Positions 25,965-32,891 of a stretch of DNA of 32,891 nucleotides are shown one piece after another. Numbering within the stretch: the stretch's first letter is position 1; each line of letters begins with the position of its first letter. Below the pieces are notes generated by a model. The model worked only from the letters and a program-made list of their open reading frames with translations. It had not been told where the DNA came from and did not search any database. Source of the stretch: an uncultured Schlesneria sp. (GTDB taxonomy: Bacteria; Planctomycetota; Planctomycetia; Planctomycetales; Planctomycetaceae); the NCBI GenBank assembly GCA_903840265.1, contig CAIMFH010000176.1, positions 1-32,891 of the forward strand, in the 5' to 3' direction. A program made the position numbers and the translations under genes.

Positions 25965-27016
25965 TGGGGAGCGATGGGATATCCGCAGAACAAAATGAAA
26001 CTGGTCCTCACGCAGCACCTCATAAAATGCAGCCGCTCGATCTGATCTCACAGTTGCGCTGCCCCGTTTGTGGCAACAACCTGCAAGAGAATGTCGATCG
26101 GATCGAATGCTCGGTCTGCAAAGTCTCTCATCCAATCGTCGACGGGATTCCTCGCTTTACCAGCGACCAGCATCTGGCGAGTTTTGGACGACAGTGGAAC
26201 AAGTACGAAGTCGCTCATGACGATGAAGACCGAGCCACGTTTCAAGCCAAGACGGGGATCACGCTGGCAGAACTCAAGGGGTTGCGAATTCTCGACGCGG
26301 GCTGCGGCGGAGGTCGCTATAGCAAGGTCTGCGGTGAAGCAGGTGCCACGGTTATTGGTGCCGATCATAGCGACGCGGTTTCGAAGGCCAGGCAGTTGTG
26401 CAGCCACTTGCCCAGTGTTGCGTTCGTTCAAGCGGACTTAAAGCGACTGCCACTCGAACGCGAATCATTCGATTTCGTCTTTTCGATCGGTGTCATGCAT
26501 CATGACGCCGATACGAAAGCGGTCTTCGATGCGGTTGCCAAACTGGTTAAGCCGGGAGGACGTTATTCGGTGTGGCTCTATCGCCGCAATCAGTGGTGGC
26601 AGGAATGGCTAAACAACGCCTTGCGAAGCCGCTCCACAAAGATGCAGCCTGAAAAGCTGGAGCGATGGTGCGAATGGGGGGCGTGGTATGGCGGACTGCC
26701 GATCATCAACAAGACACTGAACAAGGTCGTCAACTTCAGCGCGCATCCGAATCGCGAGAATCGAGTTTGCGACACTTTCGACTGGTACGCGCCGCAGTAT
26801 CAATATCACCACACAGAGGCTGAACTCTGCTCTTGGTTCACGGCAGCAGGCTTTGACCAAATGCGTGTCCTGCCGCCGGAAAAGACTGGCCGTTTCTATC
26901 GCTGGGTCTATGAACGTAATCTGCTGATCGGGAGCGGTGTCAATGTGACCGGCGTGAAGCGATCGACACAGGCAGTCTCTGGGAACGCAACTGAACGACG
27001 TCCCCACCAGGCCTGA
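25964..27016 (+). CDS. Class I SAM-dependent methyltransferase with N-terminal zinc ribbon
   Basis: The protein has 350 residues. The start codon shares a base with the stop of the MBL gene. A Trm112-like zinc ribbon (about 30-65) has Cys33/Cys36 (CPVC) and Cys49/Cys52 (CSVC), followed by HPIVDGIPRF. The methyltransferase core begins with motif I ILDAGCGGGRYS (109-120), then GADHSD, FVQADLKRLPLE and the FDFVFSIGVMHHDAD segment typical of methyltransf_11 enzymes. A Trp/Arg-rich C-terminal extension (about 205-330) is unique to this protein type. Such zinc-ribbon methyltransferases occur in glycan and natural-product pathways. No such pathway is visible here, so the substrate is open. The stop lies 2 bases from the stop of the convergent HD-GYP gene. 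Confidence 0.85.
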   Translation: MGSDGISAEQNETGPHAAPHKMQPLDLISQLRCPVCGNNLQENVDRIECSVCKVSHPIVDGIPRFTSDQHLASFGRQWNKYEVAHDDEDRATFQAKTGITLAELKGLRILDAGCGGGRYSKVCGEAGATVIGADHSDAVSKARQLCSHLPSVAFVQADLKRLPLERESFDFVFSIGVMHHDADTKAVFDAVAKLVKPGGRYSVWLYRRNQWWQEWLNNALRSRSTKMQPEKLERWCEWGAWYGGLPIINKTLNKVVNFSAHPNRENRVCDTFDWYAPQYQYHHTEAELCSWFTAAGFDQMRVLPPEKTGRFYRWVYERNLLIGSGVNVTGVKRSTQAVSGNATERRPHQA

Positions 27017-27018
27017 CG

Positions 27019-28059
27019 TCATCGCGATGCGACGAGTGATCCTTGTCGGCTTGCGTGTTCGTCTTCGAACAAGGCATTCCGAATTTCGATGAAGTCGTTT
27101 TCGACGGCCAGAAAAGCGTCGACCACATCGGGATCGAAGTGAGTTCCCGAGTCTTTCAAGATAATGTTTCGTGCCAGGTGGTGTGCGAACGCGTCCTTGT
27201 AGACTCGCTTCGATGTCAATGCATCGTAAACATCTGCGACGGCGACGATCCGCGCGGACAAGGGAATCTCTTCGCCGGCAAGCCCCAGTGGATAGCCGCG
27301 ACCGTCGTAGCGTTCGTGATGAGCTGCCGCGATTTCTCGCGCGACCTGCAGGAATCGAGCTTGAGGATTCTGAGCCAACGCAGCGTCCAGTGTTTCCGCT
27401 CCGATGGTGGTGTGGGCCTTCATCAGTTCAAACTCATCATCACTAAAACGACCGGGTTTCAATAGAATACTATCGGGGATGCCTACCTTGCCGATATCGT
27501 GCAATGGACTGGTCTGGTAGACCAGATGAACGAACTCGTCATCAATGGTGCCAAGATATCTTGGCATACTCGCCATGGCCCGTGCCAATAACCGCGAGTA
27601 GTTCTGGACCCGCTCGAGATGCTTCCCGGTTTCCGGATCGCGAGACTCCGCCAACTTGGCGAGTGCGAAGATCAGTAACTCGCGTGTTTCCAAGGAAAGA
27701 ATACGTTCGCCAGCGCGAATTCGAACCAGTAACTCGGGACGATTGAATGGCTTCACGATGAAGTCGTCGGCCCCGGCAGACATCCCTTCGACGATTTCTC
27801 GAGATTTTCCACGTCCGGTCAACAGAATGAGATAGACGTATCCATGCAGACTCCGTCGGCGAATATGCCGACACAAGTCGATGCCGGACATCTCGGGCAT
27901 TTCCCAATCAGTGATGACGAACCGAATTCGTTCGCGCTCATAGATCTCGATTGCTTCGGCACCATTTTCTGCCATGAAAACCGAAAAGCCCGATTCTTCG
28001 AGGACACTGCGCAGCAGTTCTCGAGAAATCATGTCGTCGTCAACGATCAGAATCTTCAT
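27019..28059 (-). CDS. Response regulator with HD-GYP output domain (probable c-di-GMP phosphodiesterase)
   Basis: The protein has 346 residues. ATG at 28059 shares a base with the stop codon of the upstream kinase (TGATG), so translation is coupled. A longer frame begins inside the kinase gene and is not favoured. The REC domain spans 1-120 with acidic pocket VDDD (7-9), phospho-acceptor Asp51 in TDWEMP, Thr81 and Lys103 (VKPF). The HD-GYP domain runs from about 130: DPETGKHLERVQNYS (His147), LHDIGK (His187, Asp188), then HHERYDGRGYP (247-257), a variant of the GYP signature, and VADVYDALTSKR. Family members hydrolyse cyclic-di-GMP to GMP or pGpG. It should be controlled by the hybrid kinase next to it. 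Confidence 0.92.
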   Translation of the reverse strand: MKILIVDDDMISRELLRSVLEESGFSVFMAENGAEAIEIYERERIRFVITDWEMPEMSGIDLCRHIRRRSLHGYVYLILLTGRGKSREIVEGMSAGADDFIVKPFNRPELLVRIRAGERILSLETRELLIFALAKLAESRDPETGKHLERVQNYSRLLARAMASMPRYLGTIDDEFVHLVYQTSPLHDIGKVGIPDSILLKPGRFSDDEFELMKAHTTIGAETLDAALAQNPQARFLQVAREIAAAHHERYDGRGYPLGLAGEEIPLSARIVAVADVYDALTSKRVYKDAFAHHLARNIILKDSGTHFDPDVVDAFLAVENDFIEIRNALFEDEHASRQGSLVASR

Positions 28060-30818
28060 CAAACGAGCTCCGTTGCGGCTTCCGGGGTGCATTCGATCAG
28101 TCGTGCGATTTCGATTCGGCACGATTCAATTTCAGTAAGCAATTGGGGTTCAATTTCGAGGCAATCTTTCGCCTGACCGTGGCGAGCAGATTGTTCCAGC
28201 TTGGCTGCCAGCCGATTGACTCGAATTGCCGAGACATTCGCCGACATCCCCTTTAAGGAATGGGCCGCCGTCGCGACCTTGCTGATCTCACCAGCCGACA
28301 ACAATCGGGATAATTCTGTTGCCCGTTCATCGATCGCTTCCGCAAACATCTCCAGCAGATCTCTGACGAGATGCGGTTTGCCCATACAGCGATCTGTGAA
28401 TTCATCAATATCGATGCAGGGGGCGGCGCTGGCTTCGTGATCAACGACAGCCAGGGCTTCTGATGCCGCTTTTAGTGTTTCCGGTATCGAAGGGAGTTCT
28501 AGAGTACGGTTCTGCAAACAGGCATTGAGCGTTTCGAACAACTGCTGTCGGTTGATGGGCTTGGTGACATATTCGGTCATCCCTGCGTCCAGGCATCGTT
28601 GACGATCGCCCTGAATTGCCTGAGCTGTGAGCGCGATAATCGGAAGAGGCGAAGTAACACTGGAGGTCAACACCCCAGCGTTCTCCAGTCGACGAATTTC
28701 GCGGGTGGCGGCAAAGCCGTCCATCTCTGGCATCTCGCAGTCCATCAACACGGCGTCAAACTTGGTTTGCGTCACCGCATGAACGGCTTGAACCCCATTG
28801 TTCACCACGCTCGTGCGAAATCCTGCTGAACTGAGGATTTCCGATGCGACCAGACGATTGATTTCATTGTCATCCGCAATCAACACATCACCTCGACGCA
28901 TCGTGCTGTTCGATGCCGCAGGAGCCGCAGCTTCAAATTTGGAGTCTGCCGTGTTGCCGAACGCCAACGAGACAATCGCGTCGAACAGCCGCGACTGGCG
29001 AATCGGCTTTGACATGACGGTCAGTCGGAGTCGTTCGGCCTGCCTGGCATCTAGGCTATTGTCCAGCGATGTCAGCATCAGCAGCCGCGTATTGCAGAGC
29101 AGGGGATCGCGACGGATGAGCTCCGCGAGTTCCGCTCCGTCGATATCGGGCATCACCCGGTCGAGAATCGCCAGCCCGAATGGTCGTCCTTCTTCTCGGC
29201 GAGATCGCATCAGGTCCAATGCGACTCGCGAACTGCTGCAGGTTTCCACTTTCAGACCCCACTGGCTGAGTTGATCCTGCAGAATTATCAGATTGGTGTC
29301 GTTGTCATCGACGGCCAGAACTGTTTCCTCACGGAAAGCGCGCGGCAAGTTGATGCATCGATCGGGACTCGGTTCGACAACTTCCATCGGCAATTCAAAC
29401 CAGAATGTCGAGCCTTGACCGGCGACGCTGTCGACGCCGATTTTTCCTCCCATCGCTTCGACCAGTTGCTTGCAGATCGCCAGTCCCAAACCGGTACCGC
29501 CATAACGGCGCGTCGTAGAGGGATCGACTTGCGAGAATGAGTTGAAGAGTCGATTCAGCCGGTCGGTCGGAATACCGATCCCCGTATCGCAAACCGAGAA
29601 GCGAAGCAAAGCGAAGTTGTCATCGCCGCCAGAACTGCGCTCGATGCGAAGAGTGACTTCACCATTTTCGGTGAACTTAATGGCATTGCTGACCAGATTC
29701 ACCAAGACCTGACGTACGCGTTCAGGATCGCCGATGACCTGTTGAGGCGCGCTAGGAAGCACGTGGCAATTCAGTTCGATCCGCTTTTCCGTCGCGCGGT
29801 GCACGAACATTTCGGGAATGTCTTCGGCCAGTCGTTGGACGTCGAATGGAATATGTTCCAACTCCAGTTTGCCCGCCTCGACTTTCGAAAAATCGAGGAT
29901 GTCGTTGATGACGCTGAGCAGGACGTCTGCCGAGGACTTGGCAATTGCCGCGTATCGAGTCTGCTGTCCTGTCAGATTCGTGCTGGCGAGCAAATCGAGC
30001 ATGCCGATCACACCGTTCAGAGGTGTGCGGATTTCGTGGCTCATGTTGGCCAGGAATGCACTCTTGGCAATACTCGCAGCTTCGGCTTCCTGCTTCTCTC
30101 GCAGCAGGGTCTCAGAGTTCTTTCGCTCGGTAATGTCTTCGACGGTCCCTTCGTAGAAGGTAATGTCGCCAGAGTCGTCGCGTTGAACGCGGGCGTTCTC
30201 GCTGATCCAAATGACCGTGCCATCGGCACGATAGACCTGTGACTCGAAGTCCGTAATGACGTTATTGGCGTTCAGCAATTGTGTGAACGTGGCTCTTCGT
30301 TGCGGATCGACATAGAGCTGATTCGAGATGTTAGTCACACTGTCGACCAGTGCGTCGACCGATGAGAAGCCGTAGATCCTCGCGAGAGCGGCATTCGCAC
30401 TCAGATAGTGGCCATCGGGTGTCGTCTGAAAGATCCCTTCAATCGCGTTGTCGAAGATGCTGCGAAACTTCTTTTCCGCCTTGATTCGATTTTCCATCTC
30501 GTTGTTGACGCGTGTCAAAACGCGGTTGTATTCCGCGGCAATCTGGCCGACTTCGGTGTTGGGTTCAACCGCGACCAGTCGGGAAAAATCGCCCCGTTGA
30601 CGATGAGCCTGCATATCGTTCAAGAGGACCGTCAATTCGGTACTGGCTGCGTGTTCAACGACATTCGGCCCTGTCCACTGGTCTTTTTGATTCACGCGCT
30701 GCAGCCAGAATTTATTGACGAGCCACAGGCAGAATACCGCTTGGATGGGCATCACGAGGGCAGCGCACAACAACAGCCAGGCAGTGTCGTAAAGTTGGTG
30801 TGAAGGTGGCACAACCAT
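28059..30818 (-). CDS. Hybrid sensor histidine kinase: membrane segment, PAS, HisKA, HATPase, two REC, HPt
   Basis: The protein has 919 residues. One membrane stretch at about 11-40 is followed by a HAMP-like linker and a PAS domain (about 115-230, ending GTVEDITERK). HisKA carries FLANMSHEIRTPLNG with phospho-His261. HATPase_c has the N box NLVSNAIKFTENG (Asn378), DTGIGIP and GGTGLGLAI. Two receiver domains follow: REC1 (VDDND ... ILDRVMPDIDG, Asp553) and REC2 (ADDNEINR ... LMDCEMPEMDG, Asp693). A C-terminal HPt domain has AAHSLKGMSANV with His853. Asp693-to-His853 relay to the adjacent HD-GYP regulator is the expected route. The N terminus resembles the two ends of an ammonium transporter fused together (see findings). 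GGAG stands unusually close to the ATG. Confidence 0.93.
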   Translation of the reverse strand: MVVPPSHQLYDTAWLLLCAALVMPIQAVFCLWLVNKFWLQRVNQKDQWTGPNVVEHAASTELTVLLNDMQAHRQRGDFSRLVAVEPNTEVGQIAAEYNRVLTRVNNEMENRIKAEKKFRSIFDNAIEGIFQTTPDGHYLSANAALARIYGFSSVDALVDSVTNISNQLYVDPQRRATFTQLLNANNVITDFESQVYRADGTVIWISENARVQRDDSGDITFYEGTVEDITERKNSETLLREKQEAEAASIAKSAFLANMSHEIRTPLNGVIGMLDLLASTNLTGQQTRYAAIAKSSADVLLSVINDILDFSKVEAGKLELEHIPFDVQRLAEDIPEMFVHRATEKRIELNCHVLPSAPQQVIGDPERVRQVLVNLVSNAIKFTENGEVTLRIERSSGGDDNFALLRFSVCDTGIGIPTDRLNRLFNSFSQVDPSTTRRYGGTGLGLAICKQLVEAMGGKIGVDSVAGQGSTFWFELPMEVVEPSPDRCINLPRAFREETVLAVDDNDTNLIILQDQLSQWGLKVETCSSSRVALDLMRSRREEGRPFGLAILDRVMPDIDGAELAELIRRDPLLCNTRLLMLTSLDNSLDARQAERLRLTVMSKPIRQSRLFDAIVSLAFGNTADSKFEAAAPAASNSTMRRGDVLIADDNEINRLVASEILSSAGFRTSVVNNGVQAVHAVTQTKFDAVLMDCEMPEMDGFAATREIRRLENAGVLTSSVTSPLPIIALTAQAIQGDRQRCLDAGMTEYVTKPINRQQLFETLNACLQNRTLELPSIPETLKAASEALAVVDHEASAAPCIDIDEFTDRCMGKPHLVRDLLEMFAEAIDERATELSRLLSAGEISKVATAAHSLKGMSANVSAIRVNRLAAKLEQSARHGQAKDCLEIEPQLLTEIESCRIEIARLIECTPEAATELV

Positions 30819-30968
30819 GCTCCAGGCTCAAATCGCGATAGGCGCGTCAATCGAAATTGACACGTGTCGAGATTGCATATTGGTGGGACGGAAAAACGCC
30901 GACGGAGCACACGGCGGGCGCGGTAAAGCACCAGCTTTCCTGCTGTGAAGATATGTCACGAAAGACAG

Positions 30969-30994
30969 CAAGGCAGGATTTTATCCCTGCCTTG
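30969..30994. terminator. Bidirectional-type terminator between the PQQ-like gene and the kinase gene
   Basis: CAAGGCAGG (30969-30977) pairs with CCTGCCTTG (30986-30994) around an 8-base loop. On the plus strand it is followed by TTGTTTTTTAG, so on the minus strand an A-rich run precedes it. It lies about 50 bases downstream of the minus-strand PQQ-like gene and would mainly stop that transcript before the kinase promoter. No plus-strand gene ends just upstream. Confidence 0.65.
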
Positions 30995-31043
30995 TTGTTT
31001 TTTAGCCACATCACCCGCTTCCCGAAATGGGACGGGGCAGGGC

Positions 31044-32558
31044 CTACTTCTTAATGTCGTAGACGACCAGCGAGTCCATGTCGCGAAGATACAGGCGACC
31101 TCCGCAAACGACCGGATAGGCCCATGCCGGCTTGTTGCTGCGGTTTGGAGGGGTAAAGCGTCCCTTTTCTTCATAGCCTTTTGGCGTGGCGACACAGAGT
31201 GCCACTGGACCGTTCTCGCTGCGAAGGTACAGATGACCGTCGGCATAGGTCACCGATCCCTTGCCGACAGAACGGTTCTGCCAGACGGTCTCGCCAGTCT
31301 TGATGTCGATGCACTTCAGGATCTGTTCGTCAAATCCGTAGACATGCCCGTCGAGAACGACCATGCCACCGTGGTGGTTTTTCATCTCTTTATTGGTATA
31401 GGCAACTTCGGCCTTGCCTCCCGTCTTGAGTTTGAACATCGCGCAGCCGGTTCCATATCCGGAAGCGGTATAGACCATGCCATCGCTATAAAGCGGCGCT
31501 GAGCAATTGGCGGTGTCATTCGCAGACGAGGGATATCCCCAGAGTACGTTTCCGTTTTTAGCTCGGATTGCGATGACTCCCGTGTGGACGTAGTTGACGA
31601 CCATCCGTTCACCACCGAATTCGACCAGAATGGCCGAGGCATACGAGGCCTTCGGCAGTCCTTCCACCGTGCATCGCCACAATCCACGGCCTGTCATCTT
31701 GTCCATACCTGCAATCGTGGCCAGTTGTCCGCCGGGATAACAGATTAACTGCTTTCCATCGATCAAGACGGACTCACTGATGCCCCATTGGATATTGCTC
31801 CCCTCATAGTCCTTTAAGATATTGCGCTGCCAAAGGATCTCGCCGTTCTCGACAGCGGCGCAGATCAAGTCTCCACTCGCACCCAGTGCGTAGACAAGTT
31901 CGCCGTCAACGGTGGGTGTGCCGCGGGGGCCGTTACCCATGCCGTCTCGAAAAGCAGGGCCACCGGTCTTGGCGGCCCAAACAGGTTCGCCTGTCGCTTC
32001 GTCCAGCGCCAGCAAGGCTTCGCTGTTTCCTTGATTGCCCATCGTGAAGATTTTGCCGCCGGAGATGGAGACGGTCGAAAAACCTTCGCCCAGCTTCTTT
32101 TGTTCATAACGCAGCTTGGGCCCATCGGCAGGCCACTCGTCCAACAGACCCGTTTCGGTCGACATGTTATCACGATCTGGACCGCGAAATTGGGGCCAGG
32201 ATCCCCCCGGGGCAGGCTCTTTGTTGGCCTTCTTCGGCGGCTTCTTTGTCGCTGGTGGAACTTTGGGTGTCTTCAGCGTCAGCCGCGTCACTTCGGCAGA
32301 GGTATTGGTCACAACGACGACGGTCTGTCCATCGGTGATGTCTTCAAACGTGCTTTTCTTCCCGTCGACCAGAATGGTCGCATTCGCTGGCAGAGTGAAT
32401 GTCTTGATCTCTTCCTTCTTGCCGACCAGCTTAACCGTGATGGCGTTGTCGTCCGCAGAAGTGGATTCAATTGTTCCATTGAACGTCGCTGCGGATGCGA
32501 AGTGGCATGATAAAAGAAAGAGTCCGATCACGGACGCAGAAATGATTCGGTGAAACAT
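31044..32558 (-). CDS. Secreted PQQ-like (pyrrolo-quinoline-quinone type) beta-propeller protein
   Basis: The protein has 504 residues. GGAAGG stands a few bases before the ATG at 32558. A signal peptide (about 1-23, IGLFLLSCHFASA) is followed by a small beta domain (25-95) and a Lys/Pro linker (KPPKKANKEP). The propeller (about 120-504) starts with SWPQFRGPDRDNMS and GLLDEWPADGPKL, the standard opening of planctomycete PQQ-like proteins. It repeats blade signatures such as ALDEATGEPVWAAKTG, ENGEILWQRN, KNGNVLWGYP and KTGETVWQN. It lacks the catalytic Asp/Glu pattern of quinoprotein dehydrogenases as far as I can see. It is likely a periplasmic scaffold or binding protein like BamB, but its role is unknown. 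Confidence 0.88.
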   Translation of the reverse strand: MFHRIISASVIGLFLLSCHFASAATFNGTIESTSADDNAITVKLVGKKEEIKTFTLPANATILVDGKKSTFEDITDGQTVVVVTNTSAEVTRLTLKTPKVPPATKKPPKKANKEPAPGGSWPQFRGPDRDNMSTETGLLDEWPADGPKLRYEQKKLGEGFSTVSISGGKIFTMGNQGNSEALLALDEATGEPVWAAKTGGPAFRDGMGNGPRGTPTVDGELVYALGASGDLICAAVENGEILWQRNILKDYEGSNIQWGISESVLIDGKQLICYPGGQLATIAGMDKMTGRGLWRCTVEGLPKASYASAILVEFGGERMVVNYVHTGVIAIRAKNGNVLWGYPSSANDTANCSAPLYSDGMVYTASGYGTGCAMFKLKTGGKAEVAYTNKEMKNHHGGMVVLDGHVYGFDEQILKCIDIKTGETVWQNRSVGKGSVTYADGHLYLRSENGPVALCVATPKGYEEKGRFTPPNRSNKPAWAYPVVCGGRLYLRDMDSLVVYDIKK

Positions 32559-32750
32559 ATGGCCTTCCAGATGGCATGATACAGGTGGTCGAGTCGCCTT
32601 CCTGGCGCATCGAAGCCCGTGGATTGAGATTGTTCGGAATATCCGTCCCGAATTCGTGCCTACTATGACAGTTCGTCACAATCCGAACAAGAAGACTGCT
32701 TCCCACAGCCGATCGTTCCGAAGTTCCGCGCGGCGCATTACGAATTTCAA

Positions 32751-32891
32751 TAGCTAGTGGTTTGTCAGGCTTGAAAACTAGGGTTGCGTCGAATGAGGAA
32801 ATCGGCGCTGATTTGCAGGACCAAACTCGATCCAAGGAGGGGTTCTGTGATGAGTGTGAAGAAGTATCTCGTTCGTTTGACCGATGCGGAA
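32751..32891 (+). mobile_element. Left end of a probable IS630-family insertion sequence (boundary uncertain)
   Basis: The window ends inside a transposase gene beginning at 32850. IS630 elements insert at TA. The TA at 32751-32752 or at 32755-32756 (CTAGTGGTTTGTC) is a plausible junction about 100 bases before the start codon, but the inverted repeat partner is outside the window. The remaining upstream stretch (32559-32750) between this element and the PQQ-like gene shows no gene. Confidence 0.35.
32850..32891 (+). CDS. IS630-family transposase, N-terminal fragment (3' end outside window)
   Basis: The ATG at 32850 follows AAGGAGG (32834-32840) by 9 bases, the strongest Shine-Dalgarno sequence in the window. 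The 14 visible residues (MSVKKYLVRLTDAE) match the usual start of planctomycete IS630-type transposases (M-x-KKYxVRLxDxER), which continue into a helix-turn-helix domain. The assignment rests on this short stretch. Confidence 0.55.
   Translation, partial: MSVKKYLVRLTDAE

Overview
The window looks like a chromosomal segment of a planctomycete (Planctomycetota, probably Planctomycetales). The sequence signs are a DUF1559-type prepilin-like gene, a short transthyretin-like lipoprotein, two DUF1549/DUF1553 proteins with CxxCH motifs, PPC-repeat and PQQ-like secreted proteins, and large planctomycete-style hypotheticals with moderately high GC. Both edges are mobile: the left edge ends an ISL3-like insertion sequence that has cut a DUF1559 gene, and the right edge begins an IS630-like transposase gene. 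I see no tRNA, rRNA, CRISPR array or prophage.

Layout. 1-331: IS end and the broken DUF1559 gene. 624-3059: lipoprotein, VOC-fold protein, and an asparagine-synthase-like ATP enzyme without the N-terminal glutaminase cysteine. 3307-8756: a secreted PPC-domain protein, a Big2/DUF1549/DUF1553 protein and a small unknown protein, all on the plus strand. 8795-13519 (minus): a protein with a histone-H1-like basic tail and an RpoA-CTD-like module, then a 1326-residue protein of unknown function. 13902-18743 (plus): a three-gene ExbB/ExbD-like proton-channel operon. 18751-21526 (minus): a PGPGW membrane protein, a DUF104-like antitoxin with a PIN toxin gene broken by a nonsense codon, and a second DUF1549/DUF1553 protein. 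21775-25121 (plus): a PfkB sugar kinase (probable KDG kinase), a Uma2-family nuclease-like protein and 6-phosphogluconate dehydrogenase. 25233-27016 (plus): an MBL-fold hydrolase overlapping a zinc-ribbon methyltransferase. 27019-30818 (minus): a hybrid histidine kinase translationally coupled to a response regulator/HD-GYP protein. 31044-32558 (minus): a PQQ-like beta-propeller protein.

How the genes fit together. The sugar kinase and Gnd belong to sugar-acid and pentose-phosphate metabolism. The hybrid kinase and HD-GYP protein form a two-component pathway that probably ends in cyclic-di-GMP hydrolysis. The secreted PPC, DUF1549/1553 and PQQ proteins belong to the planctomycete cell-surface and periplasmic repertoire.

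The best candidate for an undescribed system is 13902-18743. It encodes an ExbB/TolQ-like channel with a long helical tail and two ExbD-like partners that align without gaps at their N termini. One partner keeps the channel Asp at residue 18 and the other has Ala there. Both carry what looks like the same extracytoplasmic domain, two copies in one and one copy in the other. The kinase at 28059-30818 is also notable: its N terminus looks like the two ends of an ammonium transporter joined together after loss of the channel.
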